A DNA stretch of 64,000 nucleotides from Algoriphagus formosus (GCF_002807035.1 NZ_NIUC01000002.1:2013267-2077266), one strand, 5' to 3'. Shown: positions 16,023 to 25,534, numbered from the stretch's first letter. Made by a program: numbers and translations. Notes: generated from the letters alone by a model not told the origin.

Positions 16023-16499
16023 CTATCTCGAAAAGAATAATCGGGTGACGAATATTCCCTGACCGTCTTCGGCACCGGCATCACTTTCTACTCCCGAGGT
16101 GACATACGTTAAGTTCCAACCTTCCATCAGCATGCTGTTAATTTTTGATGCGATTACCGCATCATTCGAAGCGATATTTTGGAAGTTGATTCCGGTGGCA
16201 CTGAAGAAGTTCAAAAGTTTGGTTTCTTCGAGTTCATCTACTTTGATCTTGCCCCGCTCAATTTCGTTTTGATTGCTTTTCTTTCCGTCAGTTCTTTCGG
16301 TAGTGAAGTTGGAGGCGTCTACCTTCGTCTGACTGTCGATGATTCGAGAGCGACCAATACCCATAGGGACGATGGATTCGACTACCGTGACTACTTTAAA
16401 TTCTGTTGGTTTTTGACCGGTGGTGCTCATCTGCTGAGCATAGGTGGCCTGAAATACAAGGGCCAAAAAGAGTGCTGAAAGGATTTTGATTTTCTTCAT
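16023..16499 (-). CDS. Secreted protein of unknown function
   Basis: A 158-residue protein with a clear signal peptide (MKKIKILSALFLALVFQATYAQ). The mature part is mixed alpha/beta with a central KIKVDELEETKLLNFFSATG and an ending IFVTRLFFSR, giving a C-terminal aromatic. The family is not recognised. It is probably periplasmic. Alone between clpC and a small membrane protein gene on the same strand, 63 nt apart. Confidence 0.7.
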   Translation of the reverse strand: MKKIKILSALFLALVFQATYAQQMSTTGQKPTEFKVVTVVESIVPMGIGRSRIIDSQTKVDASNFTTERTDGKKSNQNEIERGKIKVDELEETKLLNFFSATGINFQNIASNDAVIASKINSMLMEGWNLTYVTSGVESDAGAEDGQGIFVTRLFFSR

Positions 16500-16562
16500 T
16501 TTAGCTGATGATTAGAATATTTTTCTAATCAACGCATTTTTTTACTTTCTGGGTGATTTTTT

Positions 16563-16850
16563 TTAAAGAGATAGAATGAAAAATAACAAAGCTACTCCAA
16601 GCACCAGGGTCATTACTTTTGCTTTTTCCATGTCTTCCTTTTTTACTTTCCGCTTTCTCATCACCATGATGGCAAGGCTCAATCCGAAAAATTGAAGTAA
16701 CATCGCAACTCCATTTAAAGGGCCCATCGGAGCATCTACCAGTTTAAATTGGGTATTGAAAATCGACAAGGTGGCTAAGATTATTCCTACGATACCGAAT
16801 AAAAATGATCGTTGTAGTAGTACGCCTTCCGGCAGGTCAGTCCATTTCAT
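16563..16850 (-). CDS. Small three-segment membrane protein
   Basis: A 95-residue protein with hydrophobic segments around 13-31, 41-63 and 78-95 and a basic cytoplasmic loop (MRKRKVKKEDMEKAK). No catalytic motif is seen and I do not recognise a family. The 200 bp upstream (16851-17050) holds no gene or structure I can name. Confidence 0.65.
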   Translation of the reverse strand: MKWTDLPEGVLLQRSFLFGIVGIILATLSIFNTQFKLVDAPMGPLNGVAMLLQFFGLSLAIMVMRKRKVKKEDMEKAKVMTLVLGVALLFFILSL

Positions 16851-17050
16851 GTGTCTATATTTGATTTTTAAAGGTCAGATAGCTTGTCCCGAACTTAATT
16901 CGGGAGAATCTTCGCATTGATAGCCCGATTCATAGGGGCATCCCTCTGCATGTCGCTTGGGGTCATGCCTGTTTGCTCCAGGCAAGTTTGATTTTAGAAT
17001 GGTGAGTGAATTTTGTTGAAGATAAGGATTCTTCTCAGGTGAGTTGAAAT

Positions 17051-18760
17051 CTATTTCTGGATTAGTTCTTTTTTTCTTTTGGAGAAATAGTTTTCAATTT
17101 CTTGTAGGCTTAGGGCATTTAGGGTCATTTCTTTAGTTAGCCCTCCTTTTCGTCCAACTAAGACTCCGTATTTCATGTCCCCGTAGCCATCCATTTCGTG
17201 TGCGTCGGGATTAATGGATAGCATCACTCCTTGGTCCATGGCATAGCGCACCCATCTCCAGTCCAGGTCCAAACGCCAAGGATTGGCATTGATTTCTATG
17301 GCTACCTGATGCTTTGCACAGGCATCGATGATGGTTTTGTGATCGATAGGATATCCTTCCCGTCTGAGAAGTAATCTTCCGGTGGGATGTCCAAGGATGG
17401 TGGTGTAAGGATTTTCAATTGCAGCAAGTAGTCGACTTGTAGCACGCTTGATGTCCATGTTTAGGATAGAGTGGATGGAAGATACAATGAAGTCGAAACT
17501 TCCCAAGACCTCATCCGGGTAGTCCAGACTCCCGTCTCCGAGGATATCCGATTCTATTCCTTTGAAGATTTTAAAAGGCGCCAACTCCTTATTTAACAGG
17601 TCAATTTCTTCCTGCTGTTTTTGGACTTTTTCGATCTCCAAGCCCCCTGCGTAGCTAGCTGTACGTGAGTGGTCAGAAATTCCCAAATATTCATATCCCA
17701 ACTCCTTACAATACTCTGCCATCTGTCTCAGACTATGCTTCCCGTCGCTGTAAGTCGAGTGATTGTGAAGGATTCCCTTTAGGTCCTTCTCTTCCAGTAG
17801 ATCGGGAAGCTTTTCTTCCAATGCCAGCTGAACCTCTCCGTAGCCTTCCCGCATTTCTACAGGGATGTACTGAAGTTTGTGTTGGGAGAAAAATTCCGAA
17901 TCGTTTTTGAATCCATTCGCCCTCAGCGCATCTCCAATGGATAGATTTTCAGAGATTTTGCTTTGAAGATGAAGTGGGCTGGCGCAAAGTGCATACTGCT
18001 TCACCGGGAAATCATTCAGGCTGCAAAGGTGGATGGTGAATTTCAGATCTACGGATTTCACTTTTCCTCTAATCGAAAATGGTCCCGATTGGGACGCGTC
18101 CATTTCAAAATCCTCCAGATCCTCAATTTTCTTTTTGATAGACGAAATGTTCCCTGCGCCAATCAGCCATTCTGCCTGAGAAATGATCTCCATTTTGCGG
18201 GCATATTCTCCAACCAAGGAAACTTTAGATTCTTTTAGTTCATTTTCAAGTTTTTCTGTAAGACTCTCCAATACCTCCTCAATATCTGCATAAAGCCATT
18301 TACCGGCATTGGAGGCTTTGAATTCTAGGTTTTGAATGATCGTGTCTTGTGTTTTTTCACCGAAACCTTTGATTTTAGCCACCTTTCCACTTTGACAGGC
18401 TTCCATCAATTCATGAGTGGAGGTAATTCCCAGTTCTTCCCAAAGAGTTTTTACTTTTTTTGGTCCCAGTCCTTTGATTTGTAGGATTTCCAGGATGCCT
18501 TGTGGAGTTTTTTCCAGGAGTTGATCAAGCTGGGGAAAGCTTTCACTTTCCTTCAGGCTTTTGATAGCTTCGAGAATGCTTTTTCCTACTCCGGGTACTT
18601 TGGACAATTCATCCTCACTCAGCTCCATGATATCCGCATCGCCTCGCTCCAGCGAATTGAGAGCGGACTGGTAGCTACGGATTTTGAAGGTGTTTTCATC
18701 GTGCAGCTCCATGAGCTGAATGGTAAGCTTGATTTTTTTGAGGATGGTCTTGTGGTCCAA
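17051..18760 (-). CDS. PolX-like protein: HhH repeats, eroded polymerase site, intact PHP domain
   Basis: About 569 residues in the bacterial PolX layout. N-terminal helix-hairpin-helix motifs (LSKVPGVGKSILEAIK, IKGLGPKKVKTLWEEL, IKGFGEKTQDTI) are followed by a nucleotidyltransferase-like region and a C-terminal PHP phosphoesterase with HNHSTYSDG, GISDHSRT, GHPTGR and NPDAH. The polymerase signature GS-x-RR...DxD is degraded: it reads VGEYARKMEI and QAEWLIG at about 183-201; only the third acid (VDLKF, Asp238) remains. Nuclease or phosphatase activity looks possible, polymerisation doubtful. Start at TTG 18760 (MDHKTIL) is by family length; TTG 18793 would add 11 residues. Confidence 0.85.
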   Translation of the reverse strand: MDHKTILKKIKLTIQLMELHDENTFKIRSYQSALNSLERGDADIMELSEDELSKVPGVGKSILEAIKSLKESESFPQLDQLLEKTPQGILEILQIKGLGPKKVKTLWEELGITSTHELMEACQSGKVAKIKGFGEKTQDTIIQNLEFKASNAGKWLYADIEEVLESLTEKLENELKESKVSLVGEYARKMEIISQAEWLIGAGNISSIKKKIEDLEDFEMDASQSGPFSIRGKVKSVDLKFTIHLCSLNDFPVKQYALCASPLHLQSKISENLSIGDALRANGFKNDSEFFSQHKLQYIPVEMREGYGEVQLALEEKLPDLLEEKDLKGILHNHSTYSDGKHSLRQMAEYCKELGYEYLGISDHSRTASYAGGLEIEKVQKQQEEIDLLNKELAPFKIFKGIESDILGDGSLDYPDEVLGSFDFIVSSIHSILNMDIKRATSRLLAAIENPYTTILGHPTGRLLLRREGYPIDHKTIIDACAKHQVAIEINANPWRLDLDWRWVRYAMDQGVMLSINPDAHEMDGYGDMKYGVLVGRKGGLTKEMTLNALSLQEIENYFSKRKKELIQK

Positions 18761-18901
18761 AACGAATAAAATTTGGTTGCAGAATGATGACAAATGTCTT
18801 CATTATTTGTTTTAAAATAAAGTCTGATCATTTATCTTATAAGAACCGTTAATTAATCTGATGTGGTTTCTTTCTGAAAGAAAATATTAGAAAATTGAGC
18901 T

Positions 18902-19300
18902 ATGAATTATTGGATGGTCAAAAGTGAACCCAATTCCTACTCTTGGGATGATTTTGAAAAGCAGCAAGAGGATATTTGGGATGGTGTTCGTAATTATCAA
19001 GCAAGGAATTATCTCCGTGAAATGGGGCAGGGAGACTTGGTTTTATTTTATCACTCTGGAAAAGAAAAGGCGGTGGTTGGAATCGCTAAGGTCAGTTCAT
19101 CCCCATTACCTGACCCAAAAGATGAGGCTTGGACGGCGATTATGCTCTCTGTGCATCAAAAGCTCACAAATCCCGTAACCTTAGCTCAGATAAAGGCTGA
19201 AGATCGTCTGGCAGATTTACCCATGCTAAAGCAGTCTAGACTTTCGGTGCTACCGGTGGGTAAAGATGAGTTTGAATTAATCCTAAAAATGGCCCAATGA
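18902..19300 (+). CDS. EVE-domain protein
   Basis: A 132-residue protein that is a single EVE domain, a PUA-related fold that binds modified bases in nucleic acids. MNYWMVKSEPNSYSWDDF, WDGVRNYQARNYLREM, GDLVLFYHSG and the ending FELILKMAQ are family hallmarks, including the aromatic YHS pocket. Its start lies about 140 nt from the divergent PolX-like gene. It overlaps the next gene as ATGA. The natural ligand of bacterial stand-alone EVE proteins is largely unknown. Confidence 0.9.
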   Translation: MNYWMVKSEPNSYSWDDFEKQQEDIWDGVRNYQARNYLREMGQGDLVLFYHSGKEKAVVGIAKVSSSPLPDPKDEAWTAIMLSVHQKLTNPVTLAQIKAEDRLADLPMLKQSRLSVLPVGKDEFELILKMAQ

Positions 19301-20904
19301 GATTTATTCTAGTTTTTTTGATTTCCTTTTTCATGACCTTACCGGGATTCAGTCAGGTAGAATTTGTTTCTAGGTTTGAGGTCGAGTCCGAGTATTTTGA
19401 TCCGCTTTTTGAGATGGTGAGGACGGACGATGGCATGATAGCATTCCGTACCATTGCCAAGCGGGCATTTTCTGGTGACCGGGTTTTTCAATACATGCTT
19501 TTTGATAGGGAATTGAATACCGAGTCAGGATTGATAGAGCTTCCTGTTCAGCCGAGTTATGACATGATTGGCTACGATCTTGATGGAGCTTTTCTATACA
19601 TTTTGTTTCAAAAGGGGACAGGAATTACCGGTGATAAATATGTACGCAAGATCGATTTGGTAAGTCAACAGGGATTCGACTATGATCTGGATAATTTGCT
19701 CGATTTGGAGCTAAGGGAGTTTTTGGTTCAGAATGATCGGGCGATTTTTATGGGTGTAGCAAATATGCGGCCTGCTGTCCAAGTCTACAGTCTTATCGAT
19801 AAAAGTGTACATACGGTACAAGGGGTATATGGAAATGACACCCAAATCCTACAAATCCGAAAAATGCCTGAGGTTGAAGCTTTTGAGGTGGTCATTAGCC
19901 GAGAGGGACCCTATCGCAGTACAGAGGTGATTTTGAATACGTATGATTTGCTAGGAAATCTCCTTCGGGAAGTAAAGGTGGATAAGTTTGGAGAGGAAAG
20001 CCAGGAAATCATCGAGGCAGTAGTGGTGGAGGATGGTCCATACCGAAAGGAAATGTATGGTTCTTTTGGCTTGGCAAGAAGGGATTCCTACTTGGGAATG
20101 TACCGATTGGATATCAATGAGTTTGGGGAGTACGAGAGCAGACTTTATACCTTGGAAGATTTTCCTAATTTCTTCAATTATTTGGATGAAAAGTCAAAAT
20201 CGAGAAAAGACGCTGATGTGCTGAAGCAGGTAGACCGAGATAAGATACCGAGTATCCGCAATGTTTACACGATTCGCGACGTGCGAAAAGATCAGGATGG
20301 TACCTACCTGTTTTTTGATCATTACAATGTTATTAATTCTCGAGGAGCACCGCTTTCTGCGCCGAACTCTTACCGAAGTAATGATTGGAGTCGAATGACT
20401 AACAGTTCGGACTTTTTGGATCCAATTTATGTCAGATCCTTGGGACGGGGCAGACAGGCCGTTTATTCAGAGTTGAGTTACATCTCGGCTCATTTTGTCA
20501 AGTTAGGAGAAGATGGAAGAGTAATTTGGGATAATTCCGCTACCTATGATGATCTCTTGACAGACTATATTCTTCCCTTCGGTGAGATAGCTGTGGTCGG
20601 TGATGAATTCTACCATGCCTATGTAAGAGACGACAAGATTAGGCTTTCTTATTTCAAGGATGGAGAAAAAATCTTCGATAATTTGGATTTTGAACTAGAG
20701 CTACTCAATGAAAATGAGCGAATAGCAGAGACTAACATGGAGAGCCTTCAGCTTGTCCATTGGTATGACCGATACTTTTTGCTTACGGGAACGCAGCGTA
20801 TCCGATTTCAGAGAGAAAATGGACAAGCAAGTAGCAAAGAGGTGTTTTTCTTTTCAAAAGTGCTCGTAGCAGGTGATCTCTTCGAGCCGGAGGATCCTCG
20901 TTAG
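19297..20904 (+). CDS. Large secreted protein of unknown function
   Basis: A 535-residue protein with a signal peptide (MRFILVFLISFFMTLPGFSQ). The mature part is strand-rich with recurring hydrophobic-aromatic patterns (RVFQYMLFDREL, YRKEMYGSFGLARRDSYLG, IRLSYFKDGEKIFDN) that could form a beta-propeller-like exported protein; no family is recognised and no catalytic motif is seen. There is no lipobox and no obvious type IX sorting domain. It is coupled by ATGA to the EVE gene although one product is cytoplasmic and the other exported. Confidence 0.7.
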   Translation: MRFILVFLISFFMTLPGFSQVEFVSRFEVESEYFDPLFEMVRTDDGMIAFRTIAKRAFSGDRVFQYMLFDRELNTESGLIELPVQPSYDMIGYDLDGAFLYILFQKGTGITGDKYVRKIDLVSQQGFDYDLDNLLDLELREFLVQNDRAIFMGVANMRPAVQVYSLIDKSVHTVQGVYGNDTQILQIRKMPEVEAFEVVISREGPYRSTEVILNTYDLLGNLLREVKVDKFGEESQEIIEAVVVEDGPYRKEMYGSFGLARRDSYLGMYRLDINEFGEYESRLYTLEDFPNFFNYLDEKSKSRKDADVLKQVDRDKIPSIRNVYTIRDVRKDQDGTYLFFDHYNVINSRGAPLSAPNSYRSNDWSRMTNSSDFLDPIYVRSLGRGRQAVYSELSYISAHFVKLGEDGRVIWDNSATYDDLLTDYILPFGEIAVVGDEFYHAYVRDDKIRLSYFKDGEKIFDNLDFELELLNENERIAETNMESLQLVHWYDRYFLLTGTQRIRFQRENGQASSKEVFFFSKVLVAGDLFEPEDPR

Positions 20905-20940
20905 TCATATTTCTTTTTATATTTACGGCAAATCCAACCC

Positions 20941-21489
20941 ATGCAAAAAAGGCTAGTTTTAAATCAGCAGCAGATTCAGATTGTCCTCAAGCGATTCTGC
21001 CATCAGCTGATCGAAAATCACGACAATTTTGAAAATACTGTGCTATTGGGGCTTCAGCCAAGAGGGATAGTACTTCTTGATCGCATAGTCAAAGAACTTG
21101 AGATCGTCTCTGGCGAAAAAGTGCCAGCCGGATACTTGGATGCCACTTTTCATCGGGATGATTTTCGAAGGAGAGATTTTCCTTTGAAGGCAAATGAAAC
21201 AAAAATCAATTTTTTGGTCGAGGGAAAGAAAGTGATTCTCGTAGATGATGTACTCTACAAAGGTCGCTCTGTTCGTGCCGCGATGGATGCGATGATTGCC
21301 TTTGGTCGTCCTCAAAAAGTCGAATTGATGGTCTTGGTCGATCGAAAGCTTACCCGCGACTATCCCATCATGCCGGATTATTTTGGGATCCGTGTGAATA
21401 CCTTGGATTCTCAATATGTAGTCGTAGAATGGGCCTCCCAAGGACAGCCTGAAGATGCCGTTTGGATCACCGAAAAAGAAAAGAAATAA
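20941..21489 (+). CDS. pyrR: PyrR-type phosphoribosyltransferase
   Basis: A 182-residue type I PRTase with the PRPP loop VILVDDVLYKGRS and the PyrR features LGLQPRGIVLLDRI, DATFHRDDFRR and ELMVLVDRKLTRDYPI. PyrR proteins interconvert uracil and UMP and in some bacteria bind pyr mRNA to control attenuation. Three bases separate it from pyrB, so pyrimidine control is likely. The short leader (36 nt after the previous stop) shows no anti-antiterminator/terminator pair, so RNA-based control by the Bacillus mechanism is not evident here. Confidence 0.9.
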   Translation: MQKRLVLNQQQIQIVLKRFCHQLIENHDNFENTVLLGLQPRGIVLLDRIVKELEIVSGEKVPAGYLDATFHRDDFRRRDFPLKANETKINFLVEGKKVILVDDVLYKGRSVRAAMDAMIAFGRPQKVELMVLVDRKLTRDYPIMPDYFGIRVNTLDSQYVVVEWASQGQPEDAVWITEKEKK

Positions 21490-21492
21490 CCT

Positions 21493-22419
21493 ATGTCTCA
21501 GCTCAGCACCCGCCATCTTCTTGGAATCAAAAACCTCACTGAAGAGGATGTTAATCTGATTCTGGATACGGCGGAAAACTTCAAAGAGGTTATCAATCGG
21601 CCGATCAAAAAAGTACCATCTCTTCGAGACATTACCATTGCCAATATCTTTTTTGAAAACTCAACCCGGACACGACTTTCTTTTGAGCTAGCCGAAAAAA
21701 GGCTTTCTGCCGATGTGGTCAATTTCTCTTCCAGTAACAGCTCCGTCAAAAAAGGAGAAACGCTGGTAGATACTGTCAACAATATTCTTTCCATGAAAGT
21801 GGACATGGTTGTGATGAGACATAGCAGCCCGGGTGCACCTCATTTTCTTTCGAAAAATATCAGTGCCAATATTGTCAATGCAGGGGACGGCACACACGAA
21901 CATCCCACGCAAGCACTTTTGGATGCATTTTCGATGAGAGAAAAGCTAGGCGATCTTCAAGGAAAGAAAATCGCAATCATTGGAGATATCCTGCATTCTA
22001 GAGTAGCACTCTCGAATATCTTTTGTCTGCAAAAACTTGGAGCGGAGGTCATGGTCTGCGGACCGATTACGCTTTTGCCAAAGCATATTGAAAGCTTGGG
22101 AGTAAAAGTGGAGTTGGATGTTCGAAAAGCCTTAGCTTGGTGTGACGTAGCGAATGTGCTCCGGATTCAACTGGAAAGGCAGCAAATCAAGTATTTTCCA
22201 AGTCTTCGTGAATACTCCCTTTACTACGGGATCAATAAAAAGATGCTTCAGCAACTAGATAAAGAAATCGTGGTGATGCATCCAGGTCCGATTAATCGAG
22301 GAGTGGAGCTTTCTTCAGACGTAGCTGATTCTAAGCAAGCAATTATATTGCAGCAGGTAGAAAATGGGGTAGCCGTGCGAATGGCTGTTCTCTATCTTTT
22401 GGCAGGGGTCAGGAGCTAA
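21493..22419 (+). CDS. pyrB: Aspartate carbamoyltransferase catalytic chain
   Basis: A 308-residue enzyme making carbamoyl-aspartate from carbamoyl phosphate and aspartate, the first committed pyrimidine step. It shows FFENSTRTRLSFELAEKRL (carbamoyl-phosphate loop), the DGTHEHPTQALLDAF active-site helix, KIAIIGDILHSRVALSN and VMHPGPINRG. The length matches catalytic chains that work as simple trimers; no pyrI follows. It is cotranscribed with pyrR and converges on the beta-barrel gene 4 nt away with no visible terminator between them. Confidence 0.95.
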   Translation: MSQLSTRHLLGIKNLTEEDVNLILDTAENFKEVINRPIKKVPSLRDITIANIFFENSTRTRLSFELAEKRLSADVVNFSSSNSSVKKGETLVDTVNNILSMKVDMVVMRHSSPGAPHFLSKNISANIVNAGDGTHEHPTQALLDAFSMREKLGDLQGKKIAIIGDILHSRVALSNIFCLQKLGAEVMVCGPITLLPKHIESLGVKVELDVRKALAWCDVANVLRIQLERQQIKYFPSLREYSLYYGINKKMLQQLDKEIVVMHPGPINRGVELSSDVADSKQAIILQQVENGVAVRMAVLYLLAGVRS

Positions 22420-22422
22420 TTT

Positions 22423-23031
22423 TTAGCTTTTTCTCCAGCGGCCTCCACCGACATAGAATCCAAACGTAAATCCGAAATATTGATTGATCGCCTCACCAAT
22501 CACTGCTCCTGAGGTGTCTTGAAGATTTGAAGGAGGAATAAAATTATATTCTGCTCCCATTCTGAATCTTCCAAGTTCGATACCTGCACGAAGCATTGGT
22601 GACCATTTGAAATTGGCTTCAAGATTTCCAACATCGGTATTATCAATTGCATCAGCATCGATTTCGACTGAACTCAGCGCATAGTAGCCAAATCCAGCCC
22701 CGATGTAAGGTGCAAAATTACTCCCTCCGTTATTGAAGTAATAATCCAAGGTGCCAGCTACAGATACATTGGCAGACACTTCCCCTTCATAATCCTGAGA
22801 AATATCGAAATACGTCACGTCTTTGGCGAGTCCGGCTATTCCAAGGCGAATACCAACATTGAGATTATCTCGTACATTGATTTTCGGTTCGATATTGACC
22901 AGTGCACCTATGCCTCCATCTTTTGGGATAGCAGGTCCTAAGTCCATTCCGATTCGGAATTTTCCGGCCTGTTGGGCAAAAGTCAAAGTGGAAAGTCCGA
23001 TGAATAAGCAAAGTGTGAGTAATTTCTTCAT
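22423..23031 (-). CDS. Predicted outer-membrane beta-barrel protein
   Basis: A 202-residue protein with a signal peptide (MKKLLTLCLFIGLSTLTFAQ) and alternating short strands typical of small 8-stranded OmpA/OmpW-like barrels: FRIGMDLGPAIP, LNVGIRLGIAG, VAGTLDYYFN, FAPYIGAGFGYYAL, LRAGIELGRFRMGAEYNF and the terminal FGFTFGFYVGGGRW. The function is unknown; such barrels are often porin-like or adhesive. Confidence 0.8.
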   Translation of the reverse strand: MKKLLTLCLFIGLSTLTFAQQAGKFRIGMDLGPAIPKDGGIGALVNIEPKINVRDNLNVGIRLGIAGLAKDVTYFDISQDYEGEVSANVSVAGTLDYYFNNGGSNFAPYIGAGFGYYALSSVEIDADAIDNTDVGNLEANFKWSPMLRAGIELGRFRMGAEYNFIPPSNLQDTSGAVIGEAINQYFGFTFGFYVGGGRWRKS

Positions 23032-23125
23032 ATCGTTTCTATTTTGTCAGTCACAGGCAAAAAAGGTTCCAGAATTACTAAACTTCAATTAAAGTATCCT
23101 AGTTTTAGAATCAAATTGCATTTTT

Positions 23126-23842
23126 ATGCTGGAAGTCCAAAATCTGATCAAAAAGTACGGTAAGCAAAACGCTGTCAATGACATCACTTTCGACCTTCAG
23201 GGAGGTGAAGTGGTAGGTTTGCTTGGTCCAAATGGTGCCGGGAAAAGTACCACCATGAAATGTATCGTAGGCTTGCTACGCAAAACATCTGGAGAAATCA
23301 GAATTGGTGGATACGATCACCTATCGATAGAGGCCAAACGCCTTTTCAGTTACATCCCGGAAACCCCTTATGTCTATGACTTGCTGACGGTTGAGGAGCA
23401 TTTACAATTTGTAGCTCAAGCCTATGGCGTGCGAGACTGGAAGGCAAAAGGCCATGAATTATTGGAAACTTACGATCTGCAGGATAAAGCCAAAAAACTA
23501 GGAAAAGACCTTTCGAAAGGCATGCGGCAAAAAGTATCTATTTGCTGTGCGCTCTTACCGGATCCGCAGGTGTTGTTTTTTGATGAACCTATGATCGGTT
23601 TGGATCCAAAGGCTATCCGAAATACCAAACGGATTTTTCGAGAATTAAAAGAAGCTGGAAAGACTATTCTAGTCAGTACCCACTTGATTGATTCGGTAGA
23701 GACGATTGCAGATCGAATCATGATTTTGAAAAATGGGAATATTATTGGAAATGATACACTTGACAATTTGAAGCAGACCTTCGAACAAGGAGAGAGTGGA
23801 ACACTGGAGGATATATTTTTAGAATTGACAAAGGATGAATGA
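23126..23842 (+). CDS. ABC transporter ATP-binding subunit
   Basis: A 238-residue ATPase: Walker A GLLGPNGAGKST near 32-43, signature LSKGMRQK, Walker B VLFFDEPMIGLDP and the switch His in STHLID. It overlaps the permease gene by 8 nt. This class with a large separate multi-span permease is usually an exporter; the substrate cannot be read. It belongs to the same type of ATPases as ABC-2-like drug or lipid exporters. Confidence 0.92.
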   Translation: MLEVQNLIKKYGKQNAVNDITFDLQGGEVVGLLGPNGAGKSTTMKCIVGLLRKTSGEIRIGGYDHLSIEAKRLFSYIPETPYVYDLLTVEEHLQFVAQAYGVRDWKAKGHELLETYDLQDKAKKLGKDLSKGMRQKVSICCALLPDPQVLFFDEPMIGLDPKAIRNTKRIFRELKEAGKTILVSTHLIDSVETIADRIMILKNGNIIGNDTLDNLKQTFEQGESGTLEDIFLELTKDE

Positions 23843-25475
23843 GATCAAACTGCTGATTCGGAAGGATCTGCTGATCCTGAAAAATAATATCCTGCTAATC
23901 CTGCGAAATCCCCTTCGACTGATTCCTTATGCAGCGATCGTGGGTTATTTTTTCTTTATCTACACCATGCGGATGCGTGACCGTGCGGAAGATATGGAGA
24001 GCCAAATGCCGGAATTGGACGCAAATGGACTTCCGGAAGTGGATTTTGCTGTACAGAATATTATTGGCGGAGTGACGGTATTAGCTTTGGGTTTTCTCTT
24101 GTATCAGTTATTCCGTGCCACTAAAAGGAATGTTAGCTTTTTTACCATGGCAGACGTAAACCTGCTTTTTACAGGGCCTGTCAAACCTGAAAATATTTTG
24201 ATCTACTACATGGGGAGGTCCATTTTGCCCTCCCTGGGTGGAAGTATCATTTTCTTAGTGTATGCCGGGAGTCAGATGGCTGGGACACTTGATTTCTCGC
24301 CGGATAATATCTTCTTCATTCTATTTGGCTTTGCCTTTTTCTTCTTCCTGCTATCTCCCATTCGTTTTTTGATCTATACGCTCCATACTAAATACGATAT
24401 TCTAGAACCCATCAAGAATGGTGTCACTGGATTGGCGGTAATTTTAGGTGCAATGGTATTGATACCCGGTTTGATGGCAGAGAAGTTTTGGCAAGGAATG
24501 TTTAGCTGGATCGCTTCGCCTTGGTTTGATCTGTTTCCGATTGTCGGTTGGACTCGTGGAATGATGAGCTATGCCTTTCACCAAAACCTGATCTTGGCTT
24601 TGGCCTTTTTTGGCTTGTATGTTTTGACGTATTATTTGATTGTTCGCTTGGTTATTCAATTTGCCGGCTATTACTACGAGGACGTACTCGAAGTCACCAA
24701 GTCCAATGAAATCCAACGAGATAAGGTCAAGGGTAAAAAGGAGGCTTCTGAGGCAACAGGCAGCTTGAATACTAAAAAGCAGCTCGCACTTCCTGATTTC
24801 GGGGTAGGGGCCAAAGCATTTTACTGGAGGAATTATGTGCATGCCAGCCGACAGGACTTTCACCCTCTATTTGGGGTTTACAGCCTAGTCATGGCCGGCA
24901 TCGGGATAGTCTTCGCAGTATTGTCACGTTTTGATTGGTTTTCGCATAAAGTCCTGAACGGATACATTTTAGTGCTTCTGGGCTTTTACTTTCTGGCGGG
25001 AATCGGCCGCACGAATATTGGAGATCTCAAAAAGCCCTATTTCTTTTTGATTCCAGCATCCTGGTCTGCTAAATTTTGGAATTTGATCAAGTTAGACCTG
25101 GTTCAAATCTTACTCTTTGCAGCCGTCATGATTGTTCCCTCCGTCCTGATAGCAGGCTTGCATTTGCTCATGATACCCATTTTCATTTTTGGGATCCTAG
25201 TTTCTTACATGATAGGGGTTTGTATTAATCTGATTCCTCAAATCTCTCTGGAGGAGGGCTGGGACCGAAAGCTTATCAAACCAGTCATGCTGATCGGGAT
25301 CTTTCTTTTTGGGATTATTCCAGCTTTGATTTTTGGAATACTTGTTTTCGTACTGACCAAGCAGTTTGTCTGGATGATGCTCACGGTAGCAATTGGGATG
25401 AGTTTTGTTGCAGCTATTTTGATTCATGTGGCCTTGGATGTACTTACCCGCTTGGAGTTTAAGGAGGCTAATTAA
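23835..25475 (+). CDS. ABC exporter permease, multi-span
   Basis: A 546-residue integral membrane protein with about 11-12 hydrophobic segments in two halves split by a charged cytoplasmic loop near 290-315 (RDKVKGKKEASEATG). It matches the layout of putative ABC exporter permeases found mainly in Firmicutes, with the RPxxILIYYM-like motif PENILIYYMGRSILPS. It probably pairs with the ATPase whose gene overlaps it. No periplasmic adaptor or outer-membrane partner is encoded nearby, so the substrate is likely moved only across the inner membrane. Confidence 0.8.
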   Translation: MNEIKLLIRKDLLILKNNILLILRNPLRLIPYAAIVGYFFFIYTMRMRDRAEDMESQMPELDANGLPEVDFAVQNIIGGVTVLALGFLLYQLFRATKRNVSFFTMADVNLLFTGPVKPENILIYYMGRSILPSLGGSIIFLVYAGSQMAGTLDFSPDNIFFILFGFAFFFFLLSPIRFLIYTLHTKYDILEPIKNGVTGLAVILGAMVLIPGLMAEKFWQGMFSWIASPWFDLFPIVGWTRGMMSYAFHQNLILALAFFGLYVLTYYLIVRLVIQFAGYYYEDVLEVTKSNEIQRDKVKGKKEASEATGSLNTKKQLALPDFGVGAKAFYWRNYVHASRQDFHPLFGVYSLVMAGIGIVFAVLSRFDWFSHKVLNGYILVLLGFYFLAGIGRTNIGDLKKPYFFLIPASWSAKFWNLIKLDLVQILLFAAVMIVPSVLIAGLHLLMIPIFIFGILVSYMIGVCINLIPQISLEEGWDRKLIKPVMLIGIFLFGIIPALIFGILVFVLTKQFVWMMLTVAIGMSFVAAILIHVALDVLTRLEFKEAN

Positions 25476-25534
25476 ACACCATAGGAATTAGGCCATTCTT
25501 TTTCGATTCCTTCTAATGGGGATGAAAAATCTCT

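Noticed and set aside
23835..25475. Horizontal transfer of the Firmicutes-like ABC exporter
   Set aside because: Base composition and codon use look like the neighbours by eye and no mobile remnants flank it, so transfer cannot be supported.
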